64,000 nucleotides of DNA from Corynebacterium sp. Marseille-P4321 (GCF_903645305.1 NZ_CAHJXO010000001.1:806001-870000); one strand, 5' to 3'. Positions 9,490 through 19,142 are shown, counted from the first letter of the stretch. The notes: generated by a model not told the origin, from the letters alone. Numbers and translations: made by a program.

Positions 9490-10515
9490 CTAGCTGGTAC
9501 CGCGCAGCGTTGCGAGGCGCGCTTCCAGGCGCTTGCGGCGCAGCTGCGGACGGTTGCCGGAGTCCCAAGTGCGCTCGATGTGCTCGGTGCCGTAGCGGTT
9601 GAGCAAGAGATCGTCGATAAGCCTGACTTGCCCCGGCACGAACGCGTACTCCAGGGTGTTCGAAACCGCCTCGATGTCCGCCGGGTTGGTCAACTCGGCG
9701 AGCTCCGAGACAACCTCGATGCCGTGCGCGCGCAACAGTTCCGTAAGAAAGCGGTAGTCGCTCGCGCGAGCCAGCGGGAAGCTGGAGCCGAGCAGCACGG
9801 TGAGGATGCCGGGCAGGGTCTCCGGCGACAGCTCCGCGTCCACATCCGTGTCGATGTGCTGGTTCGGGTCCGCCAGGCTGGCGATTTGGTCGAACTGCTG
9901 GTCCGCCAGCTCGATTAGGCCCGCGGCGAGCGTAAACGCGCGGTCGGCGCGCGGGTCGAGCGCTTCGTGGCCCGCGCGTTTGTAGCGGATGTCGTGCTCG
10001 AACTCCGCCCAAGCGTGCTGCAGCACGGTGCGGATCTGCACCTCGAACACCGTGCCCACGTACTCCTCCAGGCCCTCGGAGTGTTCCACCACGCGCACCA
10101 CCATGTGGTGGGAGCCGTAGCCGAAACCGCCGGCCACACGCGTTTCCTCCGCTTTGTCCACGCTGCGCAACACCTCGAATTGGTCGGCCAGCAAGCGCTG
10201 CACTGCGGGGATTTCGGTGGAGTGCAACACGCTGATGCGCGCGCCGATGATATCGCGGATGTCGTGCCACGGGTCCGGGTACACCAGTGAGCCGTCGGCG
10301 TTGGTCTTGCGGGCCTTCTCTTTGAGGCTGGTCCAGGATTTCACCCGCACGTCGACGCGGTCGAACTTCACGCCAGCGTCGCGCATGAGTTCGTGCAGCA
10401 TGTGGCGCAGCGTCGTGGAGACGTCGGGGTGGGCATCCACCCACGCAAAATAGGTCGAACCGAGGCGGGCGATCGTGTCGTCCGCCTCTTTATTCCTTCG
10501 GCTGCGTGCGTTCAT
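9490..10515 (-). CDS. relS: Small alarmone synthetase (RelA/SpoT synthetase-domain protein)
   Basis: A 341-residue stand-alone (p)ppGpp synthetase. The motifs are RDIIGARISVL (residues 87–97), GYGSHHMVV (132–140) and EVQIRTVLQHAWAEFEHDIRYK (158–179). No N-terminal HD hydrolase and no TGS/ACT domains are present. The long C-terminal part resembles the extended actinobacterial RelS group. In C. glutamicum the homologue at the same place next to treY is RelS; as I recall it makes (p)ppGpp and pGpp. The usual Arg of the GYRS motif is Gly here. TACACT lies 11 nt upstream of ATG 10515. Contains one CGTCGATAAGC motif (9612–9622). Confidence 0.88.
   Translation of the reverse strand: MNARSRRNKEADDTIARLGSTYFAWVDAHPDVSTTLRHMLHELMRDAGVKFDRVDVRVKSWTSLKEKARKTNADGSLVYPDPWHDIRDIIGARISVLHSTEIPAVQRLLADQFEVLRSVDKAEETRVAGGFGYGSHHMVVRVVEHSEGLEEYVGTVFEVQIRTVLQHAWAEFEHDIRYKRAGHEALDPRADRAFTLAAGLIELADQQFDQIASLADPNQHIDTDVDAELSPETLPGILTVLLGSSFPLARASDYRFLTELLRAHGIEVVSELAELTNPADIEAVSNTLEYAFVPGQVRLIDDLLLNRYGTEHIERTWDSGNRPQLRRKRLEARLATLRGTS
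9612..9622 (+). repeat. CGTCGATAAGC motif, copy 1
   Basis: Inside relS on the antisense strand; read in the gene as CTT ATC GAC (Leu-Ile-Asp). Confidence 0.95.
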
Positions 10516-10537
10516 AACGGCCCGACAGTGTAGCGCG

Positions 10538-12973
10538 TTAGGCGCGCACGAGTAGCACCGCGGGAAGTTTATGCATGAGCTTATCGACGTCTACCTGGCC
10601 GCCATACCGCCTTTCCGTGAGACAGTCGACCCATTCGCCCTCCGGCAGGCGCACCGTGGTGCCGCGCCATCCGCCGCCGCGTTCGAGCGCCAGCGGCTCC
10701 CGAACGGCTAGGGCGATGACCTCTACCGTGTCCGCGTCATCTGCGCCGGCAGTTCGCGCCATGCCGATTACGTGGCGGGCGGCGGTGCCCTCTGCAAAGA
10801 CGGCCTGGTAGCCGCCTTCGAGGAAGAGCTCCGGGCGCTCGCGCCGCAGCGTGAGTGCCTCACGGACGATGTGCTGTTTAGCACTGTCAGCGTCGGCGAA
10901 CGCGTCGCCCGCGAGCGCCTCACGGCGGGCCGCGTAATCCACGAAGCGCCGGTTATCCGGGTCCACCAGGGAGAAATCCAAGAATTCGGTGCCTTGGTAG
11001 GTGTCCGGGATGCCGGGGCCCACAAGCTGCAGCAGCTTGCGGCCCAGGGACACCACCACGCCGCCGCGGTCGAGTGCGCGCGCGAACTCTGCGAGCGCTG
11101 CGGTGGCCGGGCCGTCTGCGAGGTGCGCGATCCATTTCGTAACCTCGGCCTCGTACTCCAGGTCGTTGTCGTACCAGCTGGTGTGCATATCCGCCTCGCG
11201 TACCGCCTTCACCGCGTACGCCTGGAGGCGCGCAACGAAGTCTTGGGTGACCTCGCCGTTGCGCGGCCAGGCGCCCAGCACGTTCTGGATCAGGAAATGA
11301 CCGGTGGCGGGGTCCGGCGGCGGGGTGAGCGCGAAGACGTCGCTGACAAGCTGCGCGAACTCGCCGGGTAGCTCCGCGATCTCGATCATCCGGGCGCGGG
11401 TGTCTTCGCTGCGCTTCGTGTCGTGGGTGGACAGGGTGGTCATCGCGTGCGGCCAGAGGCGGGCGCGCTCGTCCTGCAGGAGGTGGAACTCCGCCGGGCT
11501 CACGCCAAGGCGCCCGGGTGCCCCGCCGACTTCCTGCAGCGCCACAAGACGCGATGCCATGTAGAAGAGCGTGTCCTCTACGCCCTTCGCCATTACCGCG
11601 CCGCAGACCTGGGCGAAGCGGTGCGCGGCCTCCCCGCCGGCTGAGAGCGCGGCCGCGACGAGGTCGAGCGCGGCCGGGTTGAACGCGAGCGGGCTTGCCG
11701 CCATCTCGGCGATGAGCGTGGCCGTGACACGCGACAGCGAGCGGTAGTCGGCGCGGTACACCGGCATGCGCGCCACGAGCTCCACCAGCACCTCGGTGAG
11801 GTCCGCGTCGCTCACTTTCAAGCCGGCGGTGGAGAGGTTGTCGCGGCGCACCGCACGCGCCAGGCGGCGAACCTCGGCGGCGAGCTCGTCTTCGGCCACG
11901 CGGGCTTTGAGCATCCACTCCGACACCTTAATTGCGTGCTCGTCCCAAATGGAGCCGCTGTAGCGGTAGGCCGTCTCGGCTAGCTGCGCGGGGGCGCTTG
12001 CGTCCACAAAGACACCGTCGAACTCGCGTAACGCGTCGTAACCGGTTGTGCCGTCGATGTCCAGGCGAGGGTCCAGCGGCTCGTCCACCGCGAGGATTTT
12101 TTCCACGATGAGCCAGCACTCAGGCCCGATAAGTTCGCGCAGTTGCGTGAGGTAGCCGAACGGGTCGGTGAGACCGTCTGGGTGGTCGACGCGGACGCCG
12201 TCGATAAGCTGCTCGCGCACAAGCTGCGCCAACCCCTCATGCGTAGCGGCGAACACCTCCGGGTCTTCCTGCCGCACCCCGGCGAGCCCGTTGACGGAGA
12301 AGAAGCGCCGGTAGGAGATGACCCCGTCGCGCCAGTACATCAGCCGGTACGCCTGGCGTTCGTGCACCGCCACCGGGTCGTCGTCCAAACCGGAGTAGGA
12401 GCCTGGTGCAAGCGGGAAGTAATGCCCGAAGTAGGCCAGCACATCTTCGCCCTCCGGGGCGTGACCCGGCGGGAACTCGTCTGCCTTCAAGTGCACTAGC
12501 TGAAGCTGTGTGGCATCTTCTGGCGAGCCGAGCACCGGCAACCCGAGCTTGCCGCCCGCGCCGTTGTCCTCGTGCCAGTCGACGTCGAAGTAACTCGCAT
12601 ACTGCGATTTTTGGCCATGTTTGAGCACGTCCCACCACCAGCGGTTGTTGCGCGGCACCTCCACGCCAAGGTGGTTCGGCACGATGTCTACCACCAGACC
12701 CATGCCAGCCTCATGCGCGGCGCGCGCAAGCAGACGCAGCCCGTCGATCCCGCCGAGCTCCGGATTGACCAGGGTGGGGTCGGTGACGTCGTAGTTGTGG
12801 TTCGATTCCCGCGCGGAAGCGAACACGGGGGAGAGGTAGATGTGAGACACCCCCATATCGCGCAGGTACGGAACCAAGTCGGCGGCTTGGGCGAACCCGA
12901 ACTCGCGCCCCTGCGGGTCCGCGTGGGGTCCGCGCAGCTGCAGCCGGTAGGTCGAGGTAATGGGGCGGCGCAT
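10538..12973 (-). CDS. treY: Malto-oligosyltrehalose synthase
   Basis: GH13 enzyme that isomerises the reducing-end glucose pair of maltodextrins into an alpha,alpha-1,1 linkage; TreZ then frees trehalose. The 811-residue length matches C. glutamicum TreY. It shows the start RPITSTYRLQL, DIVPNHLGV, the nucleophile region IDGVRVDHPDGL, the catalytic Glu in LIVEKIL, and a C-terminal beta domain. Start ATG 12973 is preceded by AAGGAG 7 nt upstream; the longer frame to 13015 lacks this. Two copies of the CGTCGATAAGC motif lie inside, in opposite orientations (10579–10589 and 12199–12209). Confidence 0.96.
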   Translation of the reverse strand: MRRPITSTYRLQLRGPHADPQGREFGFAQAADLVPYLRDMGVSHIYLSPVFASARESNHNYDVTDPTLVNPELGGIDGLRLLARAAHEAGMGLVVDIVPNHLGVEVPRNNRWWWDVLKHGQKSQYASYFDVDWHEDNGAGGKLGLPVLGSPEDATQLQLVHLKADEFPPGHAPEGEDVLAYFGHYFPLAPGSYSGLDDDPVAVHERQAYRLMYWRDGVISYRRFFSVNGLAGVRQEDPEVFAATHEGLAQLVREQLIDGVRVDHPDGLTDPFGYLTQLRELIGPECWLIVEKILAVDEPLDPRLDIDGTTGYDALREFDGVFVDASAPAQLAETAYRYSGSIWDEHAIKVSEWMLKARVAEDELAAEVRRLARAVRRDNLSTAGLKVSDADLTEVLVELVARMPVYRADYRSLSRVTATLIAEMAASPLAFNPAALDLVAAALSAGGEAAHRFAQVCGAVMAKGVEDTLFYMASRLVALQEVGGAPGRLGVSPAEFHLLQDERARLWPHAMTTLSTHDTKRSEDTRARMIEIAELPGEFAQLVSDVFALTPPPDPATGHFLIQNVLGAWPRNGEVTQDFVARLQAYAVKAVREADMHTSWYDNDLEYEAEVTKWIAHLADGPATAALAEFARALDRGGVVVSLGRKLLQLVGPGIPDTYQGTEFLDFSLVDPDNRRFVDYAARREALAGDAFADADSAKQHIVREALTLRRERPELFLEGGYQAVFAEGTAARHVIGMARTAGADDADTVEVIALAVREPLALERGGGWRGTTVRLPEGEWVDCLTERRYGGQVDVDKLMHKLPAVLLVRA
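10579..10589 (-). repeat. CGTCGATAAGC motif, copy 2
   Basis: Near the 3' end of treY, sense orientation, read as GTC GAT AAG (Val-Asp-Lys). Confidence 0.95.
12199..12209 (+). repeat. CGTCGATAAGC motif, copy 3
   Basis: Inside treY, antisense orientation, just before the GVRVDHPDGL active-site segment; read as CTT ATC GAC. Confidence 0.95.
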
Positions 12974-13026
12974 CAATCGCTCCTTATAAGTGTAGGAAGT
13001 GGGCTCGTGGTGCAACCCCTCTCACA

Positions 13027-13668
13027 CTAGCTACGCAGCGAGTGGTGCAGCAGCGGGAAGCCCACCGAGTACGTCATCACCGCGGCGTTTGGCAGCAACT
13101 GCGCAACAGAGTCGGCGGGCGCGTCGAACACAAATAGCTCCTTGTCGTCGCGCGTGGCGTACATGAGGTCGTGCTCTGGGTGCATCACCGCCTCGAAGTG
13201 GCGGTGCAGCAAGGTAAACGTGCGCGGGTGCGCGAGCCAGGAGGCCGCAGGGCAACCGTGCCCGTCCACCTCGAAACCCGGTGGGTGGCCCTCTATCCCG
13301 AGCGCGACGGCAGGGCTTCGCACCATGAACTCCACACCAGCGGCGCAGTACGCCCGGGGCTCAAGTTGTGCGGCAGCGGCGTTCCACGCCTGGTGCGCGG
13401 TCATCCCGGCTGCGCCGATGCCCTGGTGGGTCAGCCCCTGGAACCCGCCGCTGTCAAAGACACACACCAGGCCAGGGGACAGATTGATGTACGCGGTGGA
13501 CGAACCGAAACCGGGCGTAAGCCACGTCCGAGGTGCGTCCGCGCCCGTTTCGCGCCGGGCGAGGCGAGGGGTAAGAGCGAGTTGGGTCAGTGGGGACGAA
13601 GGTGCTGAAGTGCGTTGCGCGAGAAGAGTCATGGGAATTAGACGCAGCGCACCCACCCCCGGTTCCAT
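13027..13668 (-). CDS. Conserved hypothetical protein
   Basis: A protein of about 213 residues with no family I can name. There is no signal peptide or membrane segment. Notable parts are a Gly-rich stretch with VCVFDSGGFQGLTHQGIGAAG and a His-rich segment TFTLLHRHFEAVMHPEHDLMYATRDD. It ends 53 nt before treY on the same strand. The start is uncertain: ATG 13668 has an AT-rich −10-like box (TAAAAA) 9 nt upstream, TTG 13674 and ATG 13632 are alternatives. The position next to treY may be coincidental. Confidence 0.6.
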   Translation of the reverse strand: MEPGVGALRLIPMTLLAQRTSAPSSPLTQLALTPRLARRETGADAPRTWLTPGFGSSTAYINLSPGLVCVFDSGGFQGLTHQGIGAAGMTAHQAWNAAAAQLEPRAYCAAGVEFMVRSPAVALGIEGHPPGFEVDGHGCPAASWLAHPRTFTLLHRHFEAVMHPEHDLMYATRDDKELFVFDAPADSVAQLLPNAAVMTYSVGFPLLHHSLRS

Positions 13669-13812
13669 CGACAATTATTTTTATTCAGGCTATCCGGTAA
13701 AGTGTGACGCTAAAGTCTCCGCGGCTACGTCAACGGGGCGGGTGCTGTTACGTTGAGAGCAACAACGTCGCCCGCGCCTAGGACGAGGGGGTTGTAGAGG
13801 CCGGACCACACA

Positions 13813-15438
13813 TTGCACCGAGGAGTGAGACCGATCCTTTCCCGCAGAAACCGGTTGCGCACGACCGCACTATGTCTCGCGGCAACATTGGCACTGGGCG
13901 GGTGCGCAGCGAGCAACGACGAAAGCGCCGGGACGGGCACCACCGCAGAAAATGCAACCGGCCCCGATCATTCAGCGCTGCACACTGCCTCGCCCGCGGC
14001 CAGCGAAGGGCCTTTCCTCCTGCGCATCAACGGCGAGATCGCCCACTTCGACGTGGAGAAATCGGACGTGGTGGAGCCCGTCACCCTTCACGCGGGCACC
14101 CCGGTGCTGGTGGAGGTCACTGTGCCGGGAGGCGATGCCACCGTCACAGTCAACGGAGCGCCACTCGAAGCGGAGGGCGAAACCTTCACGGGAGAATTCA
14201 CCCTGGAGCGCCTCGACGCGGAGGTCACGGTGCCGCTCACCGTCGAGCAGGCGAGTGGAACCACCACGCTGCACATCCGCACGGCGCCCGATGATTTGCC
14301 ACCGGTGGTCTTCGAGGGCGACACCTACTTCGATACGGGCACGTTCTACTACGCCAACCTGTTTCCCACTGAAGCCACGCGCGACTACATCGTCAAATAC
14401 GACAACTTTGGCCAACCCGTGTTCTACCGCAATCACGACACGATGGTGTTTAACAACTTCGGCCCGTGGGAGGGAGACGGTGCGCGCGGCTCTTATTACT
14501 TCGCGGAATCCCCCGCGGACGATTCCGGCTTCGGCATCCGCCGCGGCCGCTACGTGGTGCTGGACGAGCATTACCGGGTGATCGATGACGACGCGCGCCC
14601 ACGCACTACTGCAACCTACAACCCGAAAGAGGGCCCGTTTGCCGAAATGCATGAGTTCCAGGTGCTGGGTCCGAGTCACTACATCTTCCTTGATTACTAC
14701 GTCGCCGAGGTAGACCGCGACGGCGTGCGCCACTACGTGCCGTACATTCAGGAGCTCAAGGACGGGGAAGTGGTGTGGGAATGGGACTCCTGGGACCACG
14801 AGTTGTTCGAGGACGCCAGCCGCGCCGGGTACGTTCGCGTGCCGGATGAGGAGTCGATGGCGGAAGCGGAGGTCGAGGGCCGGGAGGCGGCCATCGCCGC
14901 CGGTGCGTTCACCGACGCCATCCACACCAACTCGGTGAACGTGTGTCCGAACGACGGAAACATCATCATCTCGAATCGCAACCAAAGCGCCGTGATGGAG
15001 ATCGAGCGCGACACCGGCGATATCGCCTGGGTGCTCGGCGGCAAACACAACACGTGGGACATCGGTGCGCTCAGCGAGATTGGGCAGCAGCACGACGCGC
15101 GCATGCTTATCGACGCCTCCGGTATCCACCTCCTCACCCTCTACGACAACCGCACCGAGGTGGCGGAGACCTCCCGCGGCCTCGTCCTGCAAGTAGACGA
15201 AGATAACCAACGGGTGCTCGGGGCAGAGGAGTACACCGCCCACGGGCAGAAGGGCGACTTCACCGGCTCTACACGCCTGTTCGGCGATGCCCAGCAGTAC
15301 GTGATGGTCGGCTGGGGGCTTGTGCGCCCGCAGCCGACGCTAGCCACCATATTTGACCGCTACGGCAACGTGCTCAAAGACATCACCACATCCGGCGTGC
15401 AGATGGACACCTACCGCTTCGTCCCGGCTGAGTTCTAG
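13813..15438 (+). CDS. Arylsulfotransferase (ASST)-family lipoprotein
   Basis: The 541-residue product has a lipobox, ALGGC, after a basic/hydrophobic N-terminus, so it should be a surface lipoprotein. The C-terminal two thirds resemble bacterial aryl-sulfate sulfotransferase beta-propellers. The segment DAIHTNSVNVCPNDGNIIISN contains the His-x-Asn signature, and VMEIERDTGDIAWVLGG is the repeated propeller motif. The N-terminal ~150 residues look like an all-beta accessory domain. Whether it transfers sulfate is not shown. The start is unclear (TTG 13813, or GTG 13825). A CGTCGATAAGC copy is at 15105–15115. Confidence 0.75.
   Translation: MHRGVRPILSRRNRLRTTALCLAATLALGGCAASNDESAGTGTTAENATGPDHSALHTASPAASEGPFLLRINGEIAHFDVEKSDVVEPVTLHAGTPVLVEVTVPGGDATVTVNGAPLEAEGETFTGEFTLERLDAEVTVPLTVEQASGTTTLHIRTAPDDLPPVVFEGDTYFDTGTFYYANLFPTEATRDYIVKYDNFGQPVFYRNHDTMVFNNFGPWEGDGARGSYYFAESPADDSGFGIRRGRYVVLDEHYRVIDDDARPRTTATYNPKEGPFAEMHEFQVLGPSHYIFLDYYVAEVDRDGVRHYVPYIQELKDGEVVWEWDSWDHELFEDASRAGYVRVPDEESMAEAEVEGREAAIAAGAFTDAIHTNSVNVCPNDGNIIISNRNQSAVMEIERDTGDIAWVLGGKHNTWDIGALSEIGQQHDARMLIDASGIHLLTLYDNRTEVAETSRGLVLQVDEDNQRVLGAEEYTAHGQKGDFTGSTRLFGDAQQYVMVGWGLVRPQPTLATIFDRYGNVLKDITTSGVQMDTYRFVPAEF
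15105..15115 (-). repeat. CGTCGATAAGC motif, copy 4
   Basis: In the arylsulfotransferase-like gene, antisense orientation, read as CTT ATC GAC (MLIDAS). Confidence 0.95.
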
Positions 15439-15477
15439 GCGGGCACACGCGGTCTTAGGCGCCCACACGCGAGAACG

Positions 15478-16920
15478 CTAAAACGGCGGCTGCTCGTTCA
15501 ACCCGAGTACGTCGAGGAGCTTCTCGGCCGGCCAGATTTCGATCTCCTGGCCTTTTTCCATCAACTCGCGTGCCCGCTTCTCCTTCGAGGTCATCGTGGC
15601 CCACTCACCGACCACCAACACAGTGGTTTTCTTGGTCACGTTCTTGCCCACCTGCGCGCCCTGGTGCGCGATGCCGGCCCACAGCTGGCCTTTGTCGTAG
15701 GGCTCGAACTCGCCGGTAAGCGTGACGTGCTCGCCGTACAGCGGCGCGTTCGGGTCCGCTTCGGGGTTCGGCTCGGGCACGGTGTCGGGGGTTGCCACCG
15801 ATTGCCACGGCGCGGGGCCATTGCCATTTTGTGACCTCTTTGCACCGCCCCGATTCGGCCCGCCCTGCTTCGGCCCGCCCTGCTTCGACGCGGTGTTCTT
15901 CGGCCCGGCTTGGTTAGAACCCCGCGGCGCCGCCGTCGCAGCCACGGCGGCCGCGACTGATTCGGCGGCACGCTCCGCCTGCACGGCCCGGCCCGCACCG
16001 GAGCGGTCGCGCAGCACCGGCGTGACACGTGTCTCGTCGATGGAGCCGAGCGTGAATCCGGTGTCGTGTACAAACGACATGAGGCTGCCCTGGTGGCGCG
16101 CCTCGCGTGCGAGCCCGACCATGATGCCCGCGCAGGCCGCGGCGTCCTCGCACGCGTCGTGGTGGTTGGCAAGCGTTACGCCGAAGCGCTGTGCAAGCGT
16201 GGGCAGTCGGTGGTTTTCCACGTCGAGTTTGGTGGCGCGGGCCTGCGCGAGTGTGCACGCGAAGAGCAGTGGTGGGATAGGCGTGTCGGTTTCCCGGCAG
16301 GCGTCGCGAAGCGCAGATGCGTCGAACTGCGCGTTGTGGGCGACTAGCGGCAAATCGCCGACGAAGTCAACCATCTGCGCGATGACATCGGCAACCGCTG
16401 GTGCGTCGGCGACGTCTTCGGCGCGGATGCCGTGGATGGCCACGTTGCCCTCGTCGAAGTCCCCCAGAGCCGCCGGAGGCTGGCACAGCCAGGAAGCCCG
16501 GTCGACCTCCTCACCGTCGACGACTTTCACCAGGCCGATCTGGCAGATGGAGCCCCAACGCGGGTTCGCGGTCTCCACGTCGAAGCCCACGAAAGAGAAA
16601 CCGGGGATACCGGCACCCCCAGCTACCGGGCTTGCCTCCGGGGCCTCGCCGGCCCGGGCGGCACCGAGCAGCTTCTCCAGCTGAGCGGGTCCCTCGGAAT
16701 CGCCGGGGTGGAACCAGACAGTCAGGGTGCTCTCGCCCGACTGGATGTCCACCGCCGCGGGCGACCACGCGTCGCCTTCGCGTACCGCCACCCCGGAAAT
16801 GTCGCCGATGGCCACGGTGCGCGGGGCGGAATCGCCCAACAGCGAAGCGGCGAGCGGATCCGGGGCTAGCGTCAGCGCATCGTTGGTCACGGTCACCGTG
16901 GCGCCGTGGGCGGAAATCAC
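15478..16920 (-). CDS. DEDDh 3'-5' exonuclease (DnaQ-like) with C-terminal BRCT-like domain
   Basis: In this 480-residue protein residues ~110–280 form a DnaQ-type exonuclease with all three motifs: FVGFDVETAN (Exo I), LVAHNAQFDASAL (Exo II) and ANHHDACEDAAA (Exo III, DEDDh). After a low-complexity Gly/Pro/Lys/Asn linker (QGGPKQGGPNRGG) the last ~90 residues (VTLTGEF … VTKKTTVLVVGE) look like a BRCT domain, as in NAD-dependent ligase. The N-terminal ~100 residues resemble a small PH-like module seen in actinobacterial homologues. It starts at GTG 16920 with AAGGAG upstream. A role in proofreading or repair is inferred. It lies 44 nt downstream of glgX. Confidence 0.85.
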   Translation of the reverse strand: MISAHGATVTVTNDALTLAPDPLAASLLGDSAPRTVAIGDISGVAVREGDAWSPAAVDIQSGESTLTVWFHPGDSEGPAQLEKLLGAARAGEAPEASPVAGGAGIPGFSFVGFDVETANPRWGSICQIGLVKVVDGEEVDRASWLCQPPAALGDFDEGNVAIHGIRAEDVADAPAVADVIAQMVDFVGDLPLVAHNAQFDASALRDACRETDTPIPPLLFACTLAQARATKLDVENHRLPTLAQRFGVTLANHHDACEDAAACAGIMVGLAREARHQGSLMSFVHDTGFTLGSIDETRVTPVLRDRSGAGRAVQAERAAESVAAAVAATAAPRGSNQAGPKNTASKQGGPKQGGPNRGGAKRSQNGNGPAPWQSVATPDTVPEPNPEADPNAPLYGEHVTLTGEFEPYDKGQLWAGIAHQGAQVGKNVTKKTTVLVVGEWATMTSKEKRARELMEKGQEIEIWPAEKLLDVLGLNEQPPF

Positions 16921-16964
16921 AGGGCAAGCACTCCTTACAGCGGGAATTTCAAAAGAGGGGGCGG

Positions 16965-19142
16965 CTACGCGTTGGCACCTTCACCCGCGGGCGGCTGGGT
17001 GCGACGCAGCACCACGGTGGAACGCTGACCGACGGTGATAGCGGATCCGGCGGTTACAGGCTCGGCGTTTTCGCGGATGCCCAGCGGCTCGGTGGTGTCC
17101 ACCACCACCTCCCACTCGTCGCCGAACTTGCTCGCCGGCACGGTGAACTCGATGTCCTCGTAGTGCGCGTTAAACATGAGCAGGAACGTGTCGTCGATAA
17201 TGCGCTGACCACGGCTGTCCGGTTCCGAGATCGCCTCGCCGTCCAGATACGCCATGAGCGACTTGCCGGAGGCGAAGCTCCAATCGTCGTCCGTCATCAA
17301 CGTGCAGTCGGGCGTGAGCCAAGCAATCTCGCGGCCGTGCTCCTCGTCGCCGAGCGCGCCACCACCGAGGAAACGACGGCGACGGAAAACCGGGTGGTCT
17401 TTGCGCAGTTGAATCAGGCGCCGAGTGAAATCATGCAGCTCGGAAGCTTCCTCGAGCTGCGACCAGTCCATCCAGGCGATCTCGTTGTCCTGGCAGTAGA
17501 CGTTGTTGTTGCCGCCCTGGGTGCGCGCGATCTCGTCGCCGTGGGCAAGCATCGGCGTGCCCTGCGACAGCAGCAGGGTGGTGAGGAAGTTGCGGCGCTG
17601 ACGCGCGCGCAGCTCGACGACCTCCGGGTCATCGCTGGGGCCTTCCTCGCCGCAGTTCCAGGAGCGGTTGTGGCTCTCGCCGTCGCGGTTGTCCTCGCCG
17701 TTAGCCTCGTTGTGCTTCTCGTTGTAAGACACGAGGTCGTTGAGGGTGAAGCCGTCGTGGGCGGTGATGAAGTTGATCGAGTGCGTCGGGCGGCGCCCGT
17801 TGTGCTCGTACAAGTCGGAAGACCCGGTCAGGCGGGACGCGAACTCGCCGAGTGTGGAATCCTCGCCGCGCCAAAAGTCGCGCATGGTGTCGCGGTACTT
17901 GCCGTTCCACTCGCTCCACAGCGACGGGAAGTTACCCACCTGGTAGCCGCCCTCGCCCACATCCCACGGCTCGGCGATGAGCTTGACCTGGCTGACCACC
18001 GGGTCCTGCTGCACCAGGTCGAAGAATGTGGCCAGGCGGTCCACATCGGAGAACTCGCGGGCCAAGGTGGAGGCGAGGTCGAAGCGGAAACCGTCGACGT
18101 GCATATCGGTCACCCAGTACCGCAGCGAATCCATGATCAGCTGCAACGAATGCGGCTGGCGCACGTTAAAGGAGTTACCGGTGCCGGTGTAGTCCATGTA
18201 GTGGAACTTGTCGCCGTCCACCAGGCGGTAGTACGCCTCATTATCAATGCCGCGGAACGCAATAGTTGGGCCCATGTGGTTGCCTTCCGCGGTGTGGTTG
18301 TACACCACATCCAGGATGACCTCCATGCCCGCCTCGTGGTAGGCGCGCACCATCTGCTTGAACTCCGCCACCGCGTCGCCCGGGGCGGTGGAGGAGGAGT
18401 AGTGGTTCTCCGGCGCGAAGAAGCCAAAGGTGTTGTAGCCCCAGTAGTTGCGAAGCCCCAGGTCGCGCAGGCGGTCGTCCTGCAAGAACTGGTGCACCGG
18501 CAGCAGCTCGATGGTGGTCACGCCGAGGTCTTTGAGGTAGTCCACCATCACCGGATGCGCCATGCCTGCGTAGGTGCCACGCAGCTGCTCCGGGATCTCT
18601 GGGTGCGTTTGCGTCATGCCCTTGACGTGGCATTCATAAATCACCGTCTCCTCGTCCGGAATACGCGGCGCGCGGTCGTCGCCCCAGTCGAAGAACGGGT
18701 TGATCACCACGGACAGCATGGTGTGGCCGAGGGAGTCTTCCTCATTGCGGCCGGTGCCGGGTTCGTCCGCGTGGATGTCGTAGGAAAACAGTGAAGAGTG
18801 CTGGTCGAACTCGCCGTCGAAAGCGCGCGCGTACGGGTCAACGAGCAGCTTGTTCGGGTCGCATCGCTTGCCGTCGTAGGGGTCCCACGGCCCGTGCACG
18901 CGGTAGCCGTAACGCTGTCCGGGGCTTACGCCGGGCAGGTAGGCGTGCCAGACGAAGTTGTCCACTTCCTCGAGCTGCACGCGTGTTTCAGCGCCTTCGT
19001 CGTCGATGAGGCACAGCTCCACTGCGTCGGCCACCTCGGAGAAGAGGGCGAAGTTCGTCCCCGCGCCGTCGAAGGTGGAGCCCAGGGGGTACGCGGAGCC
19101 CGGCCACACGATGGGGGCAGGCTGATCAGCAGTTGCAGTCAT
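16965..19142 (-). CDS. glgX: Glycogen debranching enzyme
   Basis: A 725-residue GH13 subfamily 11 isoamylase-type enzyme that hydrolyses alpha-1,6 branches left by glycogen phosphorylase. It begins with a CBM48 domain (AYPLGSTFDGAGTNFALFSEVADAVELCLID). The catalytic motifs are DVVYNHTAEGN, VDGFRFDLAS (nucleophile Asp) and KLIAEPWDVGEGGYQ (Glu), then FITAHDGFTLNDLVSYN. ATG 19142 has a TAAGAT box 8 nt upstream, indicating a leaderless start. The TetR gene ends 37 nt upstream on the same strand. Its products feed GlgP and the TreYZ route found elsewhere in the window. Confidence 0.96.
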   Translation of the reverse strand: MTATADQPAPIVWPGSAYPLGSTFDGAGTNFALFSEVADAVELCLIDDEGAETRVQLEEVDNFVWHAYLPGVSPGQRYGYRVHGPWDPYDGKRCDPNKLLVDPYARAFDGEFDQHSSLFSYDIHADEPGTGRNEEDSLGHTMLSVVINPFFDWGDDRAPRIPDEETVIYECHVKGMTQTHPEIPEQLRGTYAGMAHPVMVDYLKDLGVTTIELLPVHQFLQDDRLRDLGLRNYWGYNTFGFFAPENHYSSSTAPGDAVAEFKQMVRAYHEAGMEVILDVVYNHTAEGNHMGPTIAFRGIDNEAYYRLVDGDKFHYMDYTGTGNSFNVRQPHSLQLIMDSLRYWVTDMHVDGFRFDLASTLAREFSDVDRLATFFDLVQQDPVVSQVKLIAEPWDVGEGGYQVGNFPSLWSEWNGKYRDTMRDFWRGEDSTLGEFASRLTGSSDLYEHNGRRPTHSINFITAHDGFTLNDLVSYNEKHNEANGEDNRDGESHNRSWNCGEEGPSDDPEVVELRARQRRNFLTTLLLSQGTPMLAHGDEIARTQGGNNNVYCQDNEIAWMDWSQLEEASELHDFTRRLIQLRKDHPVFRRRRFLGGGALGDEEHGREIAWLTPDCTLMTDDDWSFASGKSLMAYLDGEAISEPDSRGQRIIDDTFLLMFNAHYEDIEFTVPASKFGDEWEVVVDTTEPLGIRENAEPVTAGSAITVGQRSTVVLRRTQPPAGEGANA

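Noticed and set aside
16401..18794. 797-codon open frame on + opposite glgX
   Set aside because: It is the antisense shadow of a conserved GH13 enzyme; the translation is Arg/Val/His-rich, with no domain pattern and no ribosome-binding site.
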